A stretch of 64,000 bases of DNA from NCBI RefSeq assembly GCF_009296315.1, contig NZ_WHLY01000002.1:434001-498000 (forward strand), given 5' to 3'. Source of the DNA: Salmonirosea aquatica. Lineage in GTDB: Bacteria; Bacteroidota; Bacteroidia; Cytophagales; Spirosomataceae. The translations under genes were made by a program, and so were the position numbers. Under the pieces are notes generated by a model. The model worked only from the letters and a program-made list of their open reading frames with translations. It was not told where the DNA came from and did not search any database. Of this stretch, positions 42,233-51,135 are shown in pieces. Every line of letters starts with the position of its first letter. Position 1 is the first letter of the stretch.

Positions 42233-43528
42233 ATGCGCTACGAACCGATCGACCCACAACTTTTCATAGAAAACCGCCGCAGGCTGGCCGAGCTGATGAA
42301 GCCCAAGTCCATAGCCATCCTGCAAGCCAACGACATTATGCCCACTAACGCCGATGGTACCATGGGCTTCCGGCAAAGTTCCGATCTGTTCTATCTTTCG
42401 GGAGTGGACCAGGAGGAGACGGTTCTTTTGATTTTCCCTGAACACCCCGATCCGAAATTCCGTGAGGTACTCTTCGTACGCGAAACCAACGAGCACATTG
42501 CCGTCTGGGAAGGAGAAAAATTGACCAAGGAACAGGCCCGCAACGTGTCAGGCATCCAGACCGTCCACTGGACGCACCACTACGAAGCCATGATGCGACT
42601 GATTGTTTTTGAAGCCGAGCGTGTGTACCTCAACACCAACGAGCATACCCGTAACGAGTCGCCCGTGCAAACCCGCGATGCCCGCTTCATTCAGGAATTC
42701 AGGACAAGGTACCCCCTGCACGCGCTCGAACGCCTGGCTCCCCTCATGCATCACCTTCGGGCCATCAAGCAGCCGCAGGAAATAGAATTGTTGCAAACGG
42801 CCTGTGATATTACAAAACTGGGTTTTGAACGCCTGTTGAACTTTGTGAAGCCAGGTGTGATGGAGTACGAAATAGAGGCCGAGCTATTGCACGAATTTAT
42901 CCGCAACCGCTCGCGGGGTTTTGCCTATACGCCCATCGTGGGTTCTGGTGCCAATGCTTGCGTGCTGCATTATATCCAGAACAACCAGGCCTGTAAGGAT
43001 GGGGAGGTCATTCTGCTGGACGCAGCGGCGGAGTATGCCAACTATGGCGCTGACCTGACGCGTTCTATTCCCGTAAACGGACGGTTTACCAAGCGGCAAC
43101 GGGAGGTATACGATGCCGTACTTCGGGTGTTCAAGTTTGCCAAAAGCCGTCTTATTCCCGGCAATGTATGGGACGAGTACCACGTTGAAGTAGGTGCCGT
43201 CATGGAAAAGGAGCTGATCGATCTGCGGCTGATTTCTAAAAAAGACATTGAAAGTCAAAACCCTGACTGGCCCGCCTACAAAAAATATTTTCCACACGGT
43301 ACCTCGCATTTTCTCGGCCTGGACGTCCACGATGTGGGCAACAAGTACCGCCGCTTCGAGCCGGGGATGGTATTTACCTGCGAGCCGGGAATCTACATCA
43401 GGGAAGAGGGACTGGGCATTCGTCTTGAGAACAACATCCTCATCACCGCCGAGGGCAACCGCGATCTGATGGCTTCCATTCCTATTGAAGCCGAGGAAAT
43501 CGAGCAATTGATGAATACCATGGCCTGA
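42233..43528 (+). CDS. pepP: Aminopeptidase P-family (M24B) Xaa-Pro peptidase
   Basis: This 431-residue cytoplasmic enzyme releases N-terminal residues next to proline. The N-terminal pita-bread-like domain (MRYEPIDPQLFIENRRRLAE, GFRQSSDLFYLSGVDQEETV) is followed by the metal-binding barrel with LLDAAAEYANYGADLTRSIP (Asp pair), GTSHFLGLDVHDVG (His) and GIYIREEGLGIRLENNILIT (Glu pair). All ligands expected for the dinuclear Mn/Zn centre are present. The TGA stop overlaps the ATG of the following MgtC gene, suggesting translational coupling. Confidence 0.92.
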   Translation: MRYEPIDPQLFIENRRRLAELMKPKSIAILQANDIMPTNADGTMGFRQSSDLFYLSGVDQEETVLLIFPEHPDPKFREVLFVRETNEHIAVWEGEKLTKEQARNVSGIQTVHWTHHYEAMMRLIVFEAERVYLNTNEHTRNESPVQTRDARFIQEFRTRYPLHALERLAPLMHHLRAIKQPQEIELLQTACDITKLGFERLLNFVKPGVMEYEIEAELLHEFIRNRSRGFAYTPIVGSGANACVLHYIQNNQACKDGEVILLDAAAEYANYGADLTRSIPVNGRFTKRQREVYDAVLRVFKFAKSRLIPGNVWDEYHVEVGAVMEKELIDLRLISKKDIESQNPDWPAYKKYFPHGTSHFLGLDVHDVGNKYRRFEPGMVFTCEPGIYIREEGLGIRLENNILITAEGNRDLMASIPIEAEEIEQLMNTMA

Positions 43529-44160
43529 TGGAATTCTATTCGGAAGAAATAATCAAGCTCCTCATATCGTTCGCGGCGGGTGCCGTGATCGGCTTCGAAC
43601 GCGAATACAGGAGCAAACCCGCCGGACTCCGCACCCTGATTCTGATTTCACTGGGCTCGACGCTATTCACGATTATTTCCATCCGCATCGGCGGTGATCC
43701 TTCGCGCATTGCCGCCAATGTCGTGACGGGCATCGGGTTCCTGGGGGGAGGCATTATATTTCGGGAGGCCGATCGCATCGTAGGTACCACCACGGCCGCC
43801 ACGATTTGGGTTACGGCGGCCCTGGGCGTTTGCGTGGGTTCGGGTCACTACGATCTTACGGTCGTATGCTTTTTCCTTCTCCTGTTTTCACTGGTGGTCA
43901 TGAATTTCGTAGAAAAGAAATTCATCAATTTCAAAAACCAGGCGCGCAACTACCGCATCGTATCCCTGTATCACCACAAGATGTTGAAACATTATGAGGA
44001 GTTGTTTGAGGATTACGGCCTGAAAGTAAAACGAGGCAAACAAAACCGGTCGGGCGATAGGATATCGGGGAGCTGGCTGCTGGAAGGTTCGGAAAAAGAA
44101 CATGAGAAGCTCACCAAACGCCTGCTCAACGACCCGGAGATTATAGAGCTTGACTTTTGA
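43528..44160 (+). CDS. MgtC/SapB-family membrane protein
   Basis: This 210-residue protein has four or five transmembrane helices in the first 130 residues, with the family motifs GAVIGFEREYRSKPAGLRT, NVVTGIGFLGGGIIFR and AATIWVTAALGVCVGSG. A C-terminal ~75-residue cytoplasmic part is ACT-like. MgtC proteins aid growth at low magnesium and inhibit F-type ATP synthase in some bacteria. Whether this one does is unknown. It is coupled by one-base overlap to the aminopeptidase gene. Confidence 0.9.
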   Translation: MEFYSEEIIKLLISFAAGAVIGFEREYRSKPAGLRTLILISLGSTLFTIISIRIGGDPSRIAANVVTGIGFLGGGIIFREADRIVGTTTAATIWVTAALGVCVGSGHYDLTVVCFFLLLFSLVVMNFVEKKFINFKNQARNYRIVSLYHHKMLKHYEELFEDYGLKVKRGKQNRSGDRISGSWLLEGSEKEHEKLTKRLLNDPEIIELDF

Positions 44161-44315
44161 ATACTTTCCCGTCAACACTGAAAAGTATCCTTATGATTTC
44201 TATCATCAAAGTCAAAAAACGCAAGCCTTACGAAACGCAGAAGCCCGGGCAACCGTTATGATTATATTGAGCCCACTATGCTCTTTTTCCTATTTTCAGA
44301 GTTATCGCCTCGTTC

Positions 44316-45197
44316 ATGGCTTCAAATCATATAAATAGTATCTTATCCTCGATCTTGCAGGAGCTACTCACCCAGACAGAATGGATGTGGCTGGAAGAAA
44401 AAGGCGGTGCGGAACCTCTTCAGCTAATGACGGCCTTTGTAGCTACTCCCCGTTTCGTGGGTCGTCGATCTGTAACGATTTCACAAGAAAATACCATAGC
44501 GCTCAATGACGAAGTACCTGGCTTTACCGTAACGGACTGGTCCACAGTGCGTCTAAGTCGGGTCTGGCTACTTACCTGCTTGGATTCCAGTGACCAGGAA
44601 ACCTACGTCAGGCATATTGAAACGCTCTTCGACACCGCCGAAATGAACGAGCTGGTAGCGCTGTATTCGGCACTACCCCTGCTGGACTATCCGCAGAAAT
44701 GGCTTTTTCGGGCCACAGAGGCCGTTCGCTCCAATGTGGGCGACGTGTTCGACGCCCTGGTCATGCACAACCCCTACCCCGCCCACTATTTTACCGAGGC
44801 AGCCTGGAATCAGCTGGTGTTGAAAACGATATTCAACGACAAGCCCATTCACAAAATCGTGGGCCTGGAAGAGCGCGCCAATCCGACTCTGGCGCACATG
44901 CTTTCCGACTTTGCCCATGAACGCTGGGCGGCAGGCCGTAGCGTGGCCCCCGAGGTCTGGCGCCTATCTTCCGGCTTTATGGACAACGCTCTGTTGGAAG
45001 ACATGAAGCATTTATTGGCTTCGGAAGACCCTAATGATCACAAAGCGGCGGCCCTGGCCTGCTTTCATGCCACGTCCTCTGCCGCACACACACTACTGGC
45101 CCAGCATCCGGTTTTGGAAAAAGCAGTTCAACACAGAACTATTTCCTGGGCCGATCTGGAATTTAACGACCTGAATACCTATGCAACAAAACCATAA
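44316..45197 (+). CDS. eboA: EboA, first gene of the ebo metabolite-traffic operon
   Basis: This 293-residue helical protein has the EboA-domain features WMWLEEKGG, FVATPRFVGRR, DWSTVRLSRVWLLTCL and MNELVALYSALPLLDYP. The assignment also rests on the gene order with eboB, eboC, eboD, eboE and eboF directly downstream. In cyanobacteria the ebo cluster is needed to move a precursor of the scytonemin pigment to the periplasm. In Bacteroidota the cargo is unknown. It has no signal peptide. The stop overlaps the start of eboB by 17 bp. Confidence 0.88.
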   Translation: MASNHINSILSSILQELLTQTEWMWLEEKGGAEPLQLMTAFVATPRFVGRRSVTISQENTIALNDEVPGFTVTDWSTVRLSRVWLLTCLDSSDQETYVRHIETLFDTAEMNELVALYSALPLLDYPQKWLFRATEAVRSNVGDVFDALVMHNPYPAHYFTEAAWNQLVLKTIFNDKPIHKIVGLEERANPTLAHMLSDFAHERWAAGRSVAPEVWRLSSGFMDNALLEDMKHLLASEDPNDHKAAALACFHATSSAAHTLLAQHPVLEKAVQHRTISWADLEFNDLNTYATKP

Positions 45198-46215
45198 GAA
45201 CCAAGAACCGAATCCCTCGCACTTTGAGGAAAGCCAAGGTACCTCTGATCAAGAGGTACCTACCCACCGCGATCTGACCTGGGATGAGTACCGCGACACG
45301 ATCCAAGGAATGCGTTTTTTTGATCCGCATATCCACATGACCTCCCGCACCACCGACGACTACCAGACTATGTTCGACGCGGGCATTGTAGCGCTTATCG
45401 AACCAGCTTTCTGGCTGGGTCAGCCGCGCACCGGGCTTTCGTCCTTCAAGGATTATTACAGCAGTCTGGTCAATTGGGAACGTTTCCGCTCGTCGCAGTT
45501 TGGGATCAGGCACTACTGCACCATCGGGCTCAATTCGCGCGAAGCCAACAACGAGCCGCTGGCCGAGCAGGTAATGGAAATTCTGCCGCTTTTTTTGTAC
45601 AAAGAAGGCGTAGTGGGGGTAGGTGAAATTGGCTTCGACGACCAGACTGCCGCCGAGGAAAAGTACTACCGCGCCCAGCTTGAACTGGCCAAACAGGCCA
45701 AATTACCCGTTCAAGTCCACACGCCGCACCGCGACAAGAAGCATGGTACAGAACGCAGCATGGCCATTGCGCTGGAACATGGTTTCGACCCGGCCTGGGT
45801 GATCATCGACCATAATAATGAGGAAACTGTTAAAAGCGTACTTGATCAGGGCTTTTATGCTGGGTTTACTATTTACCCCTTCACCAAAATGGGCAACGAG
45901 CGCATGGTGAAAGTGGTGGAACAGTACGGCCCCGAGCGCATCATGATCAATTCTGCCGCCGACTGGGGTATTTCGGACCCCCTGGCTTTGCCCAAAACCG
46001 CCGCATTGATGAAAATGCGGGGTATCTCTGATGAGACAATCCGAAAAGTGACCTACCAGAATGCCATCGACGCGTTCGGTCAAAGTGGACAGATCCACGA
46101 AACGGACTTTGCCAACGGTCTGGAAATCGACCAGAGCCAGAAAATGAACGGCAATACCATTTTACGGGGTGGACAGCAGCCGCGTATTGCTAAAGAATCG
46201 CTGTTTATCAACTAA
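45181..46215 (+). CDS. eboB: EboB, TatD-like metallo-hydrolase
   Basis: This 344-residue hydrolase of the TatD/amidohydrolase superfamily has DPHIHM (metal-binding HxH near residue 48), GEIGFDD, VQVHTPHRDKK (His pair) and IIDHNNEETVKSVLDQGFYA. These give an intact two-metal TIM-barrel site. It overlaps eboA by 17 bp and its stop codon abuts the eboC start, so it is tightly co-expressed. Known role: part of the ebo metabolite-traffic set; the chemical step is unknown. Confidence 0.9.
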   Translation: MQQNHKNQEPNPSHFEESQGTSDQEVPTHRDLTWDEYRDTIQGMRFFDPHIHMTSRTTDDYQTMFDAGIVALIEPAFWLGQPRTGLSSFKDYYSSLVNWERFRSSQFGIRHYCTIGLNSREANNEPLAEQVMEILPLFLYKEGVVGVGEIGFDDQTAAEEKYYRAQLELAKQAKLPVQVHTPHRDKKHGTERSMAIALEHGFDPAWVIIDHNNEETVKSVLDQGFYAGFTIYPFTKMGNERMVKVVEQYGPERIMINSAADWGISDPLALPKTAALMKMRGISDETIRKVTYQNAIDAFGQSGQIHETDFANGLEIDQSQKMNGNTILRGGQQPRIAKESLFIN

Positions 46216-47088
46216 ATGGCCATCCTAAAACCGTATCTACAACTTACCCGTCCGGCCAATTTGCTGACCGCTCTGGCCGATATACTGGCCGGGTTGGCCA
46301 TCGCTGGCTTTTCTTTTCAGAGTGGGAGTAGTTTCGTACTCCTCTTACTCTCGACCTTAGGGCTTTATGGGGGTGGCGTGGTTCTCAATGATGTTTTCGA
46401 CGCCGAACTCGACGCCGTTGAGCGGCCTGAACGGCCCATTCCGAGTGGCAAGGTACCCCTACGAAATGCCGCTATTCTTGGCGGAAGCCTGCTCATGGCT
46501 GGGGTACTCAGTGCCCGCTTCTTTTCGCTCACCAGTGGGCTAATCGCCCTAAGCATTGCGTTGCTGGTGATTCTCTACGATCGCTACGCCAAGCATAGCA
46601 AGATATTCGGTCCGCTGGTCATGGGCATGTGCCGGGGCGGAAATCTGCTATTGGGTATCAGTGTGTTGCCCGCCGCGCTGTCCCAATATTCTTGGCTGGG
46701 CTTTGTTCCCATCGTTTATATCGGTGCCATTACCATGATCAGCCAGGACGAAGTACATGGCGGCAAGCGTCGGACATTGTACCTGGCGGGATTCCTTTAC
46801 GCCTCGGTACATCTGGTGCAGCTTCTGGTAGCCTATGCGCAAGGCAACTTGCTTTTAACAATCCCGTGGGTAGCTTTGCACGTTTGGCTGGTGGCCCGTC
46901 CGCTGCTGGCTGCCATCAGCAATCCCGTGGGACCGTTGATTGGCAAGGCCGTCAAAGCCGGGGTACTTTCGCTGATCGTGATGAACGCCGCCTGGTGTGT
47001 GGCTTTTGGCATGTGGCCTCTGGCCCTGCTGGTATTATTATTGTTGCCTTTTTCTATTCAACTAGCCCGAATTTTCGCCGTGACGTAG
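46216..47088 (+). CDS. eboC: EboC, UbiA-like prenyltransferase-family membrane protein
   Basis: This 290-residue integral membrane protein has about eight to nine helices and the UbiA motifs NDVFDAELDAVERPERPIP and YDRYAKHSKIFGPLVMG. It is expected to condense a polyprenyl-type or other lipid donor with an acceptor, or use this fold for transfer in the membrane. Its start directly follows eboB and it ends 12 bp before eboD. In the ebo operon it may lipidate or anchor the transported molecule (inference). Confidence 0.9.
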   Translation: MAILKPYLQLTRPANLLTALADILAGLAIAGFSFQSGSSFVLLLLSTLGLYGGGVVLNDVFDAELDAVERPERPIPSGKVPLRNAAILGGSLLMAGVLSARFFSLTSGLIALSIALLVILYDRYAKHSKIFGPLVMGMCRGGNLLLGISVLPAALSQYSWLGFVPIVYIGAITMISQDEVHGGKRRTLYLAGFLYASVHLVQLLVAYAQGNLLLTIPWVALHVWLVARPLLAAISNPVGPLIGKAVKAGVLSLIVMNAAWCVAFGMWPLALLVLLLLPFSIQLARIFAVT

Positions 47089-47100
47089 GGTCATTTTTCT

Positions 47101-48258
47101 ATGCAAACCATTGAACAACAGTTTCAGATAGAGTATTCGTATTCCATTTTTTTCACCCAGCATCTTTTTTCCAGTAAAAACCGCGTATTAGCCGATTTCA
47201 TAGAAGGGTTCGGAGAAACGGGTTTCCAGCGAAAAGCCCTGGTGGTGATCGATGGTGGATTGCTACTGCACTACCCCACCCTTACCGAGGACATTAGAAG
47301 CTACTTCGAAGGAGAAATCCCGACTGTCCAGCTGGCCAATAATATCCTGGTGGTACCCGGAGGCGAGGACGCTAAAAACGATTATGTCCTGTTCGATAAT
47401 ATCGTGCAGGCCATCGACGATCAGGGCATTGACCGACATTCGCTGGTGGTAGGCATCGGCGGCGGGGCAGTGCTCGATTTGGTAGGCTACGCCGCGGCGG
47501 TATCGCACCGGGGCATCCGGCACGTGCGCATTCCCACTACGGTACTTTCACAAAACGATTCGGGCGTCGGGGTCAAGAATGGGATCAATTATCGGGGCAA
47601 AAAGAACTTCCTGGGTACCTTCGCGCCGCCCATCGCCGTATTCAATGATAGTACTTTCCTTAAAACCCTCGATGATCGCGACTGGCGCGGCGGCATTTCG
47701 GAAGCGATCAAAGTCGCTCTGATCAAAGATGCTGCTTTCTTTAATTGGATCGAAAAAAATACCGAAGCTTTGGCTCAGCGCCACCTGCCTACGATGGAGA
47801 AGTTGATTCACCGCTGCGCCGAAATGCACACCGAGCACATCCGCAGTGGCGATCCTTTCGAATTTGGCTCATCCCGTCCGCTGGACTTTGGCCACTGGGC
47901 GGCTCACAAACTAGAGTACCTCACTGATTTTCAGATTCGCCACGGCGAAGCGGTAGCCATCGGCATCGCCCTCGACAGCATTTATTCTTTCAAAAAGGAG
48001 TTGTTGACGGAAGAAGAATTGAACCGGATTCTGACCGTTTTTCAGAAACTGGGTTTTGAGCTCTATCATCCCAAACTCGCTGATAATGATAACATCAACC
48101 TCCGCAATGGCCTGAATGAGTTCCGCGAACACCTCGGCGGTCGGCTGACTATCATGCTGCTGGAAGAAATTGGCCAAGGCGTGGAAGTGCACGAAATGGA
48201 CAATGCCCTCATTGCCGGATCGGTGGATTATCTTGAAAATATTTATTTACAACACTAG
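47101..48258 (+). CDS. eboD: EboD, 3-dehydroquinate synthase-like protein
   Basis: This 385-residue member of the sugar-phosphate cyclase superfamily has the NAD-binding stretch VVGIGGGAVLDLVGYAAAVS, the segment GGEDAKND, and metal ligands within the ISEAIKVALIKDAAFF and DFGHWAAHKLEYLT region. It resembles AroB-type and 2-epi-valiolone-type synthases, and its operon position marks it as EboD. The reaction is not established. It could cyclise a sugar phosphate to make a carbocyclic precursor (inference). Confidence 0.9.
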   Translation: MQTIEQQFQIEYSYSIFFTQHLFSSKNRVLADFIEGFGETGFQRKALVVIDGGLLLHYPTLTEDIRSYFEGEIPTVQLANNILVVPGGEDAKNDYVLFDNIVQAIDDQGIDRHSLVVGIGGGAVLDLVGYAAAVSHRGIRHVRIPTTVLSQNDSGVGVKNGINYRGKKNFLGTFAPPIAVFNDSTFLKTLDDRDWRGGISEAIKVALIKDAAFFNWIEKNTEALAQRHLPTMEKLIHRCAEMHTEHIRSGDPFEFGSSRPLDFGHWAAHKLEYLTDFQIRHGEAVAIGIALDSIYSFKKELLTEEELNRILTVFQKLGFELYHPKLADNDNINLRNGLNEFREHLGGRLTIMLLEEIGQGVEVHEMDNALIAGSVDYLENIYLQH

Positions 48259-48291
48259 AAAACTCCGATGGCCAACCGCCGATAGCCTGCT

Positions 48292-49491
48292 ATGAATACG
48301 CCCCACGGTCACCTGACTTATTGCAGCAATATTCACCCCGGTGAAAAATGGAATGAGCACTTTCAGGAATTAAAGAAAAACCTACCCTATATCCGTAAGG
48401 AACTGGCCGACGGGCAACCTTTTGCCCTCGGCCTGCGCCTGGCCAACGATGCCTCCCTGGAACTCAGCGATCCCGTCCGCCTCCAGGAATTCAAGGATTG
48501 GCTGGCCGAAAACGATTTGTACGTGTTCACCATGAACGGTTTTCCGTACGGAGGCTTTCATAATACCGTTGTCAAGGATCAGGTACATGCGCCTGACTGG
48601 ACTACCACCGAGCGCACTGAGTACACCAAGCGGCTCTTTTCCATTCTGGCCCAGCTACTGCCCGAGGGCATGGAGGGCGGCGTGTCTACTTCGCCCCTTT
48701 CTTACCGATTCTGGTGGAAAGACGAAGCCGCCACCGAACGCGCTTTCGAAACGGCAACGCACAACATGGTACAGATTGTCGATTTGCTGATCGAAATAAA
48801 ACGGGAAACGGACATTCTGATGCACCTCGACATCGAGCCGGAGCCCGATGGATTGCTGGAAAATTCCGTTGAATTTGTGGAATGGTACCGTGACTACCTG
48901 CTGCCCATCGGAACCGCCTATTTACAGGAAAAATACGGTTTTTCGGAAGTGTTGGCCCGCGCCGCCATCCTCGAACACATCCAGCTTTGCTTCGATGTCT
49001 GTCACGTGGCGGTAGCCTATGAGGAGCCACAGGACGTACTGGAACGCCTGGGTACCCTGGGTATCAAGGTAGGTAAAATCCAGATCAGCTCGGCGGTAAA
49101 GGTTGATTTGCAGCAGAATGCTGATGAAAAATTGGAAACTCTCCGCTCGTTCAATGAACCCGTCTACTTGCATCAGGTAGTAGCGCGGCAGTCGGAAGGT
49201 ACCCTGGAAAAGTACCCTGACCTACCCGAAGCGCTGGCGGATGAAAATGCCGCCAAGGCGGACGAGTGGCGCATTCACTTTCATGTACCTCTTTTCATTA
49301 ATTCGTACGGCAAGCTGGATTCTACGCAAGATGAGATCATAAAAACGCTGGATATTCAAAAAGAGAATCCCTTCACAAATCATCTGGAAGTGGAAACCTA
49401 CACCTGGGGCGTGCTGCCACCAGAAATTCAAAAGCCGATCGGCCAATCCATCGTCCGTGAATTACAGTGGGTGTTGGGGAAATTGGATTAA
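48292..49491 (+). CDS. eboE: EboE, TIM-barrel metabolite-traffic protein
   Basis: This 399-residue protein has a xylose-isomerase-like TIM barrel and starts HGHLTYCSNIHPGEKWNEH. Metal-type residues include HLDIEPEPDGLLENSVEFVE, LCFDVCHVAVAYEE and VKVDLQQNADEKLETLRSFN. It is assigned as EboE by position between eboD (33-bp gap) and eboF and by family resemblance. The catalytic step is unknown. The following gene, a secreted metallohydrolase, is not a usual ebo member. Confidence 0.85.
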   Translation: MNTPHGHLTYCSNIHPGEKWNEHFQELKKNLPYIRKELADGQPFALGLRLANDASLELSDPVRLQEFKDWLAENDLYVFTMNGFPYGGFHNTVVKDQVHAPDWTTTERTEYTKRLFSILAQLLPEGMEGGVSTSPLSYRFWWKDEAATERAFETATHNMVQIVDLLIEIKRETDILMHLDIEPEPDGLLENSVEFVEWYRDYLLPIGTAYLQEKYGFSEVLARAAILEHIQLCFDVCHVAVAYEEPQDVLERLGTLGIKVGKIQISSAVKVDLQQNADEKLETLRSFNEPVYLHQVVARQSEGTLEKYPDLPEALADENAAKADEWRIHFHVPLFINSYGKLDSTQDEIIKTLDIQKENPFTNHLEVETYTWGVLPPEIQKPIGQSIVRELQWVLGKLD

Positions 49492-49502
49492 TCTCTAGGG
49501 AA

Positions 49503-51089
49503 ATGCGACTAGCCTGTCTGACCTTTTTTCTGGCTTTGGGGCTGCGGGGTACCTGCCTTGGCCAGTCAGCGGGGCACCTTCGGATCAGGGTAGTGGATGA
49601 CACAACTGGTAAGCCAACGCCCCTCCGCGTCCGGCTCACGCAGGACAGCAAGCCCGTCCCCTTCCTCCCGAACGAAGCTATTGCCGTTTCCTACGGTCTC
49701 TGGGATCACGCCGATGGCTACGGTTTTCAGCCGGATAGTTCATTTTACATCGCCGGAACATTCAGCCTGGATTTGCCCGCAGGTACTTATCAATTGACCT
49801 TATCGAAAGGCCCCGAATATCTACGCCAGACGCATAACCTCACCATTCAGGCAGGGAAATCGCAGCAGCCGACCTACCGCCTGAAACGCTGGATCAACAT
49901 GGCAGCGCGATATTGGTATTCGGCCGACGATCATATTCACATCCGGCGCTCTTTGCGGGAAAATGAGTTCCTGCTCAACTGGATTCAGGCCGAGGATCTC
50001 AACGTGGGGGTGGTTTTGAAAATGGGAGATTTTTGGGCAACCTACTACCCGCAGTATGCATTCGGGGACAAAGGTACCTACCAGCAGGACAAGTACTTGT
50101 TGACCTCTGGACAGGAAGATCCGCGCACACCTGAACTGGGCCACGCGCTGGGTTTCGGCGCAACAGCCGCCGTGCGGTATAGCCAGGAATACTACTTTTA
50201 CGATAAGGTATTTGACGAAATCCATCGACGGGGCGGGCTAACGGGCTACGCGCATCAGGCCGAGTCGTTTCATGGGTACCGGGGGCTAACCCTCGACGGA
50301 CTGCGGGGCAAAGTAGATGTGCTGGAAATTCTACAGTACTGCGTGTCGGCCCAACCGCTGCGCACGGAGCATTACTACCGGATGCTTGACCTGGGCTTTC
50401 CGCTGACCGCCACGGCCGGTTCGGATTTTCCCTGGTGCGGCCATGACCACGACCGTGGCCCACCCGAACGCTCGGCCCGGATCGGCAACGCCCGGTTTTA
50501 TACCTACCTCGACGAGCCGTTTAGTGAAGCAGCCTGGCAAAAAAGCGTGGCGGCGGGGCATACCTTTGTGTCGAGCGGCCCGATAGTGGACTTACGGGTT
50601 AATCAGGCCATGCCCGGCGATCGGCTTGACCTAAAAAAGGGTGATGCCCTCATCGTGACTGCTCATGCTTACGGACACGCCGGGCAGGTACCCCTCTCGG
50701 CACTTGAACTCGTTGCCCACGGCCAGGTGCTGCACCGCGTCACGCCCAACGAGCCGGGACAATCGGCCGATCACTTATCTTTTAATTTCACGCTCGACAA
50801 CGTGCAGCTGGGCTTATGGATTGCCGCCCGTTGTTTTGGTGATTCCACCCAAGCCGCGCATACCAGTCCGGTGTATATCAGCGTCGATGGGGGTGGTTTT
50901 CATAATCCTGAAACTACCGGAAGGTACCTCGCCCAATGCGAAGACTACCTGCATGAATTAGAGCAGGAATTGGAAATTCACCGCGACAATCCCGAATTTA
51001 GAGCCTGGTATTTCAAACAAGGACTCAAATCCAGAATTGACGACACCCGAACGGTAATTGCCGATTTGAAAAAACAAATGGACAGATAA
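49503..51089 (+). CDS. Exported CehA/McbA-type metallohydrolase (PHP fold) inserted in the ebo operon
   Basis: From ATG 49503 the protein is 528 residues, with a signal peptide (MRLACLTFFLALGLRGTCLG). A beta-sandwich covers ~25-125, followed by a PHP-type metal site: SADDHIHIRRSLRENEFLLN, TGYAHQAESFHGYRGL, ATAGSDFPWCGHDHD and HTFVSSGPIVDLRVN. The longer frame from 49467 overlaps eboE and has no signal, so ATG 49503 is preferred. It lies 11 bp after eboE and 46 bp before eboF on the same strand, an unusual extra gene inside an ebo cluster. CehA-like enzymes hydrolyse carbamates, esters or phosphoesters. The substrate here is unknown. Confidence 0.86.
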   Translation: MRLACLTFFLALGLRGTCLGQSAGHLRIRVVDDTTGKPTPLRVRLTQDSKPVPFLPNEAIAVSYGLWDHADGYGFQPDSSFYIAGTFSLDLPAGTYQLTLSKGPEYLRQTHNLTIQAGKSQQPTYRLKRWINMAARYWYSADDHIHIRRSLRENEFLLNWIQAEDLNVGVVLKMGDFWATYYPQYAFGDKGTYQQDKYLLTSGQEDPRTPELGHALGFGATAAVRYSQEYYFYDKVFDEIHRRGGLTGYAHQAESFHGYRGLTLDGLRGKVDVLEILQYCVSAQPLRTEHYYRMLDLGFPLTATAGSDFPWCGHDHDRGPPERSARIGNARFYTYLDEPFSEAAWQKSVAAGHTFVSSGPIVDLRVNQAMPGDRLDLKKGDALIVTAHAYGHAGQVPLSALELVAHGQVLHRVTPNEPGQSADHLSFNFTLDNVQLGLWIAARCFGDSTQAAHTSPVYISVDGGGFHNPETTGRYLAQCEDYLHELEQELEIHRDNPEFRAWYFKQGLKSRIDDTRTVIADLKKQMDR

Positions 51090-51135
51090 TGGTAGAGAAA
51101 AGGCATGCCTTGCCTCTACGCAAACAATCAATACA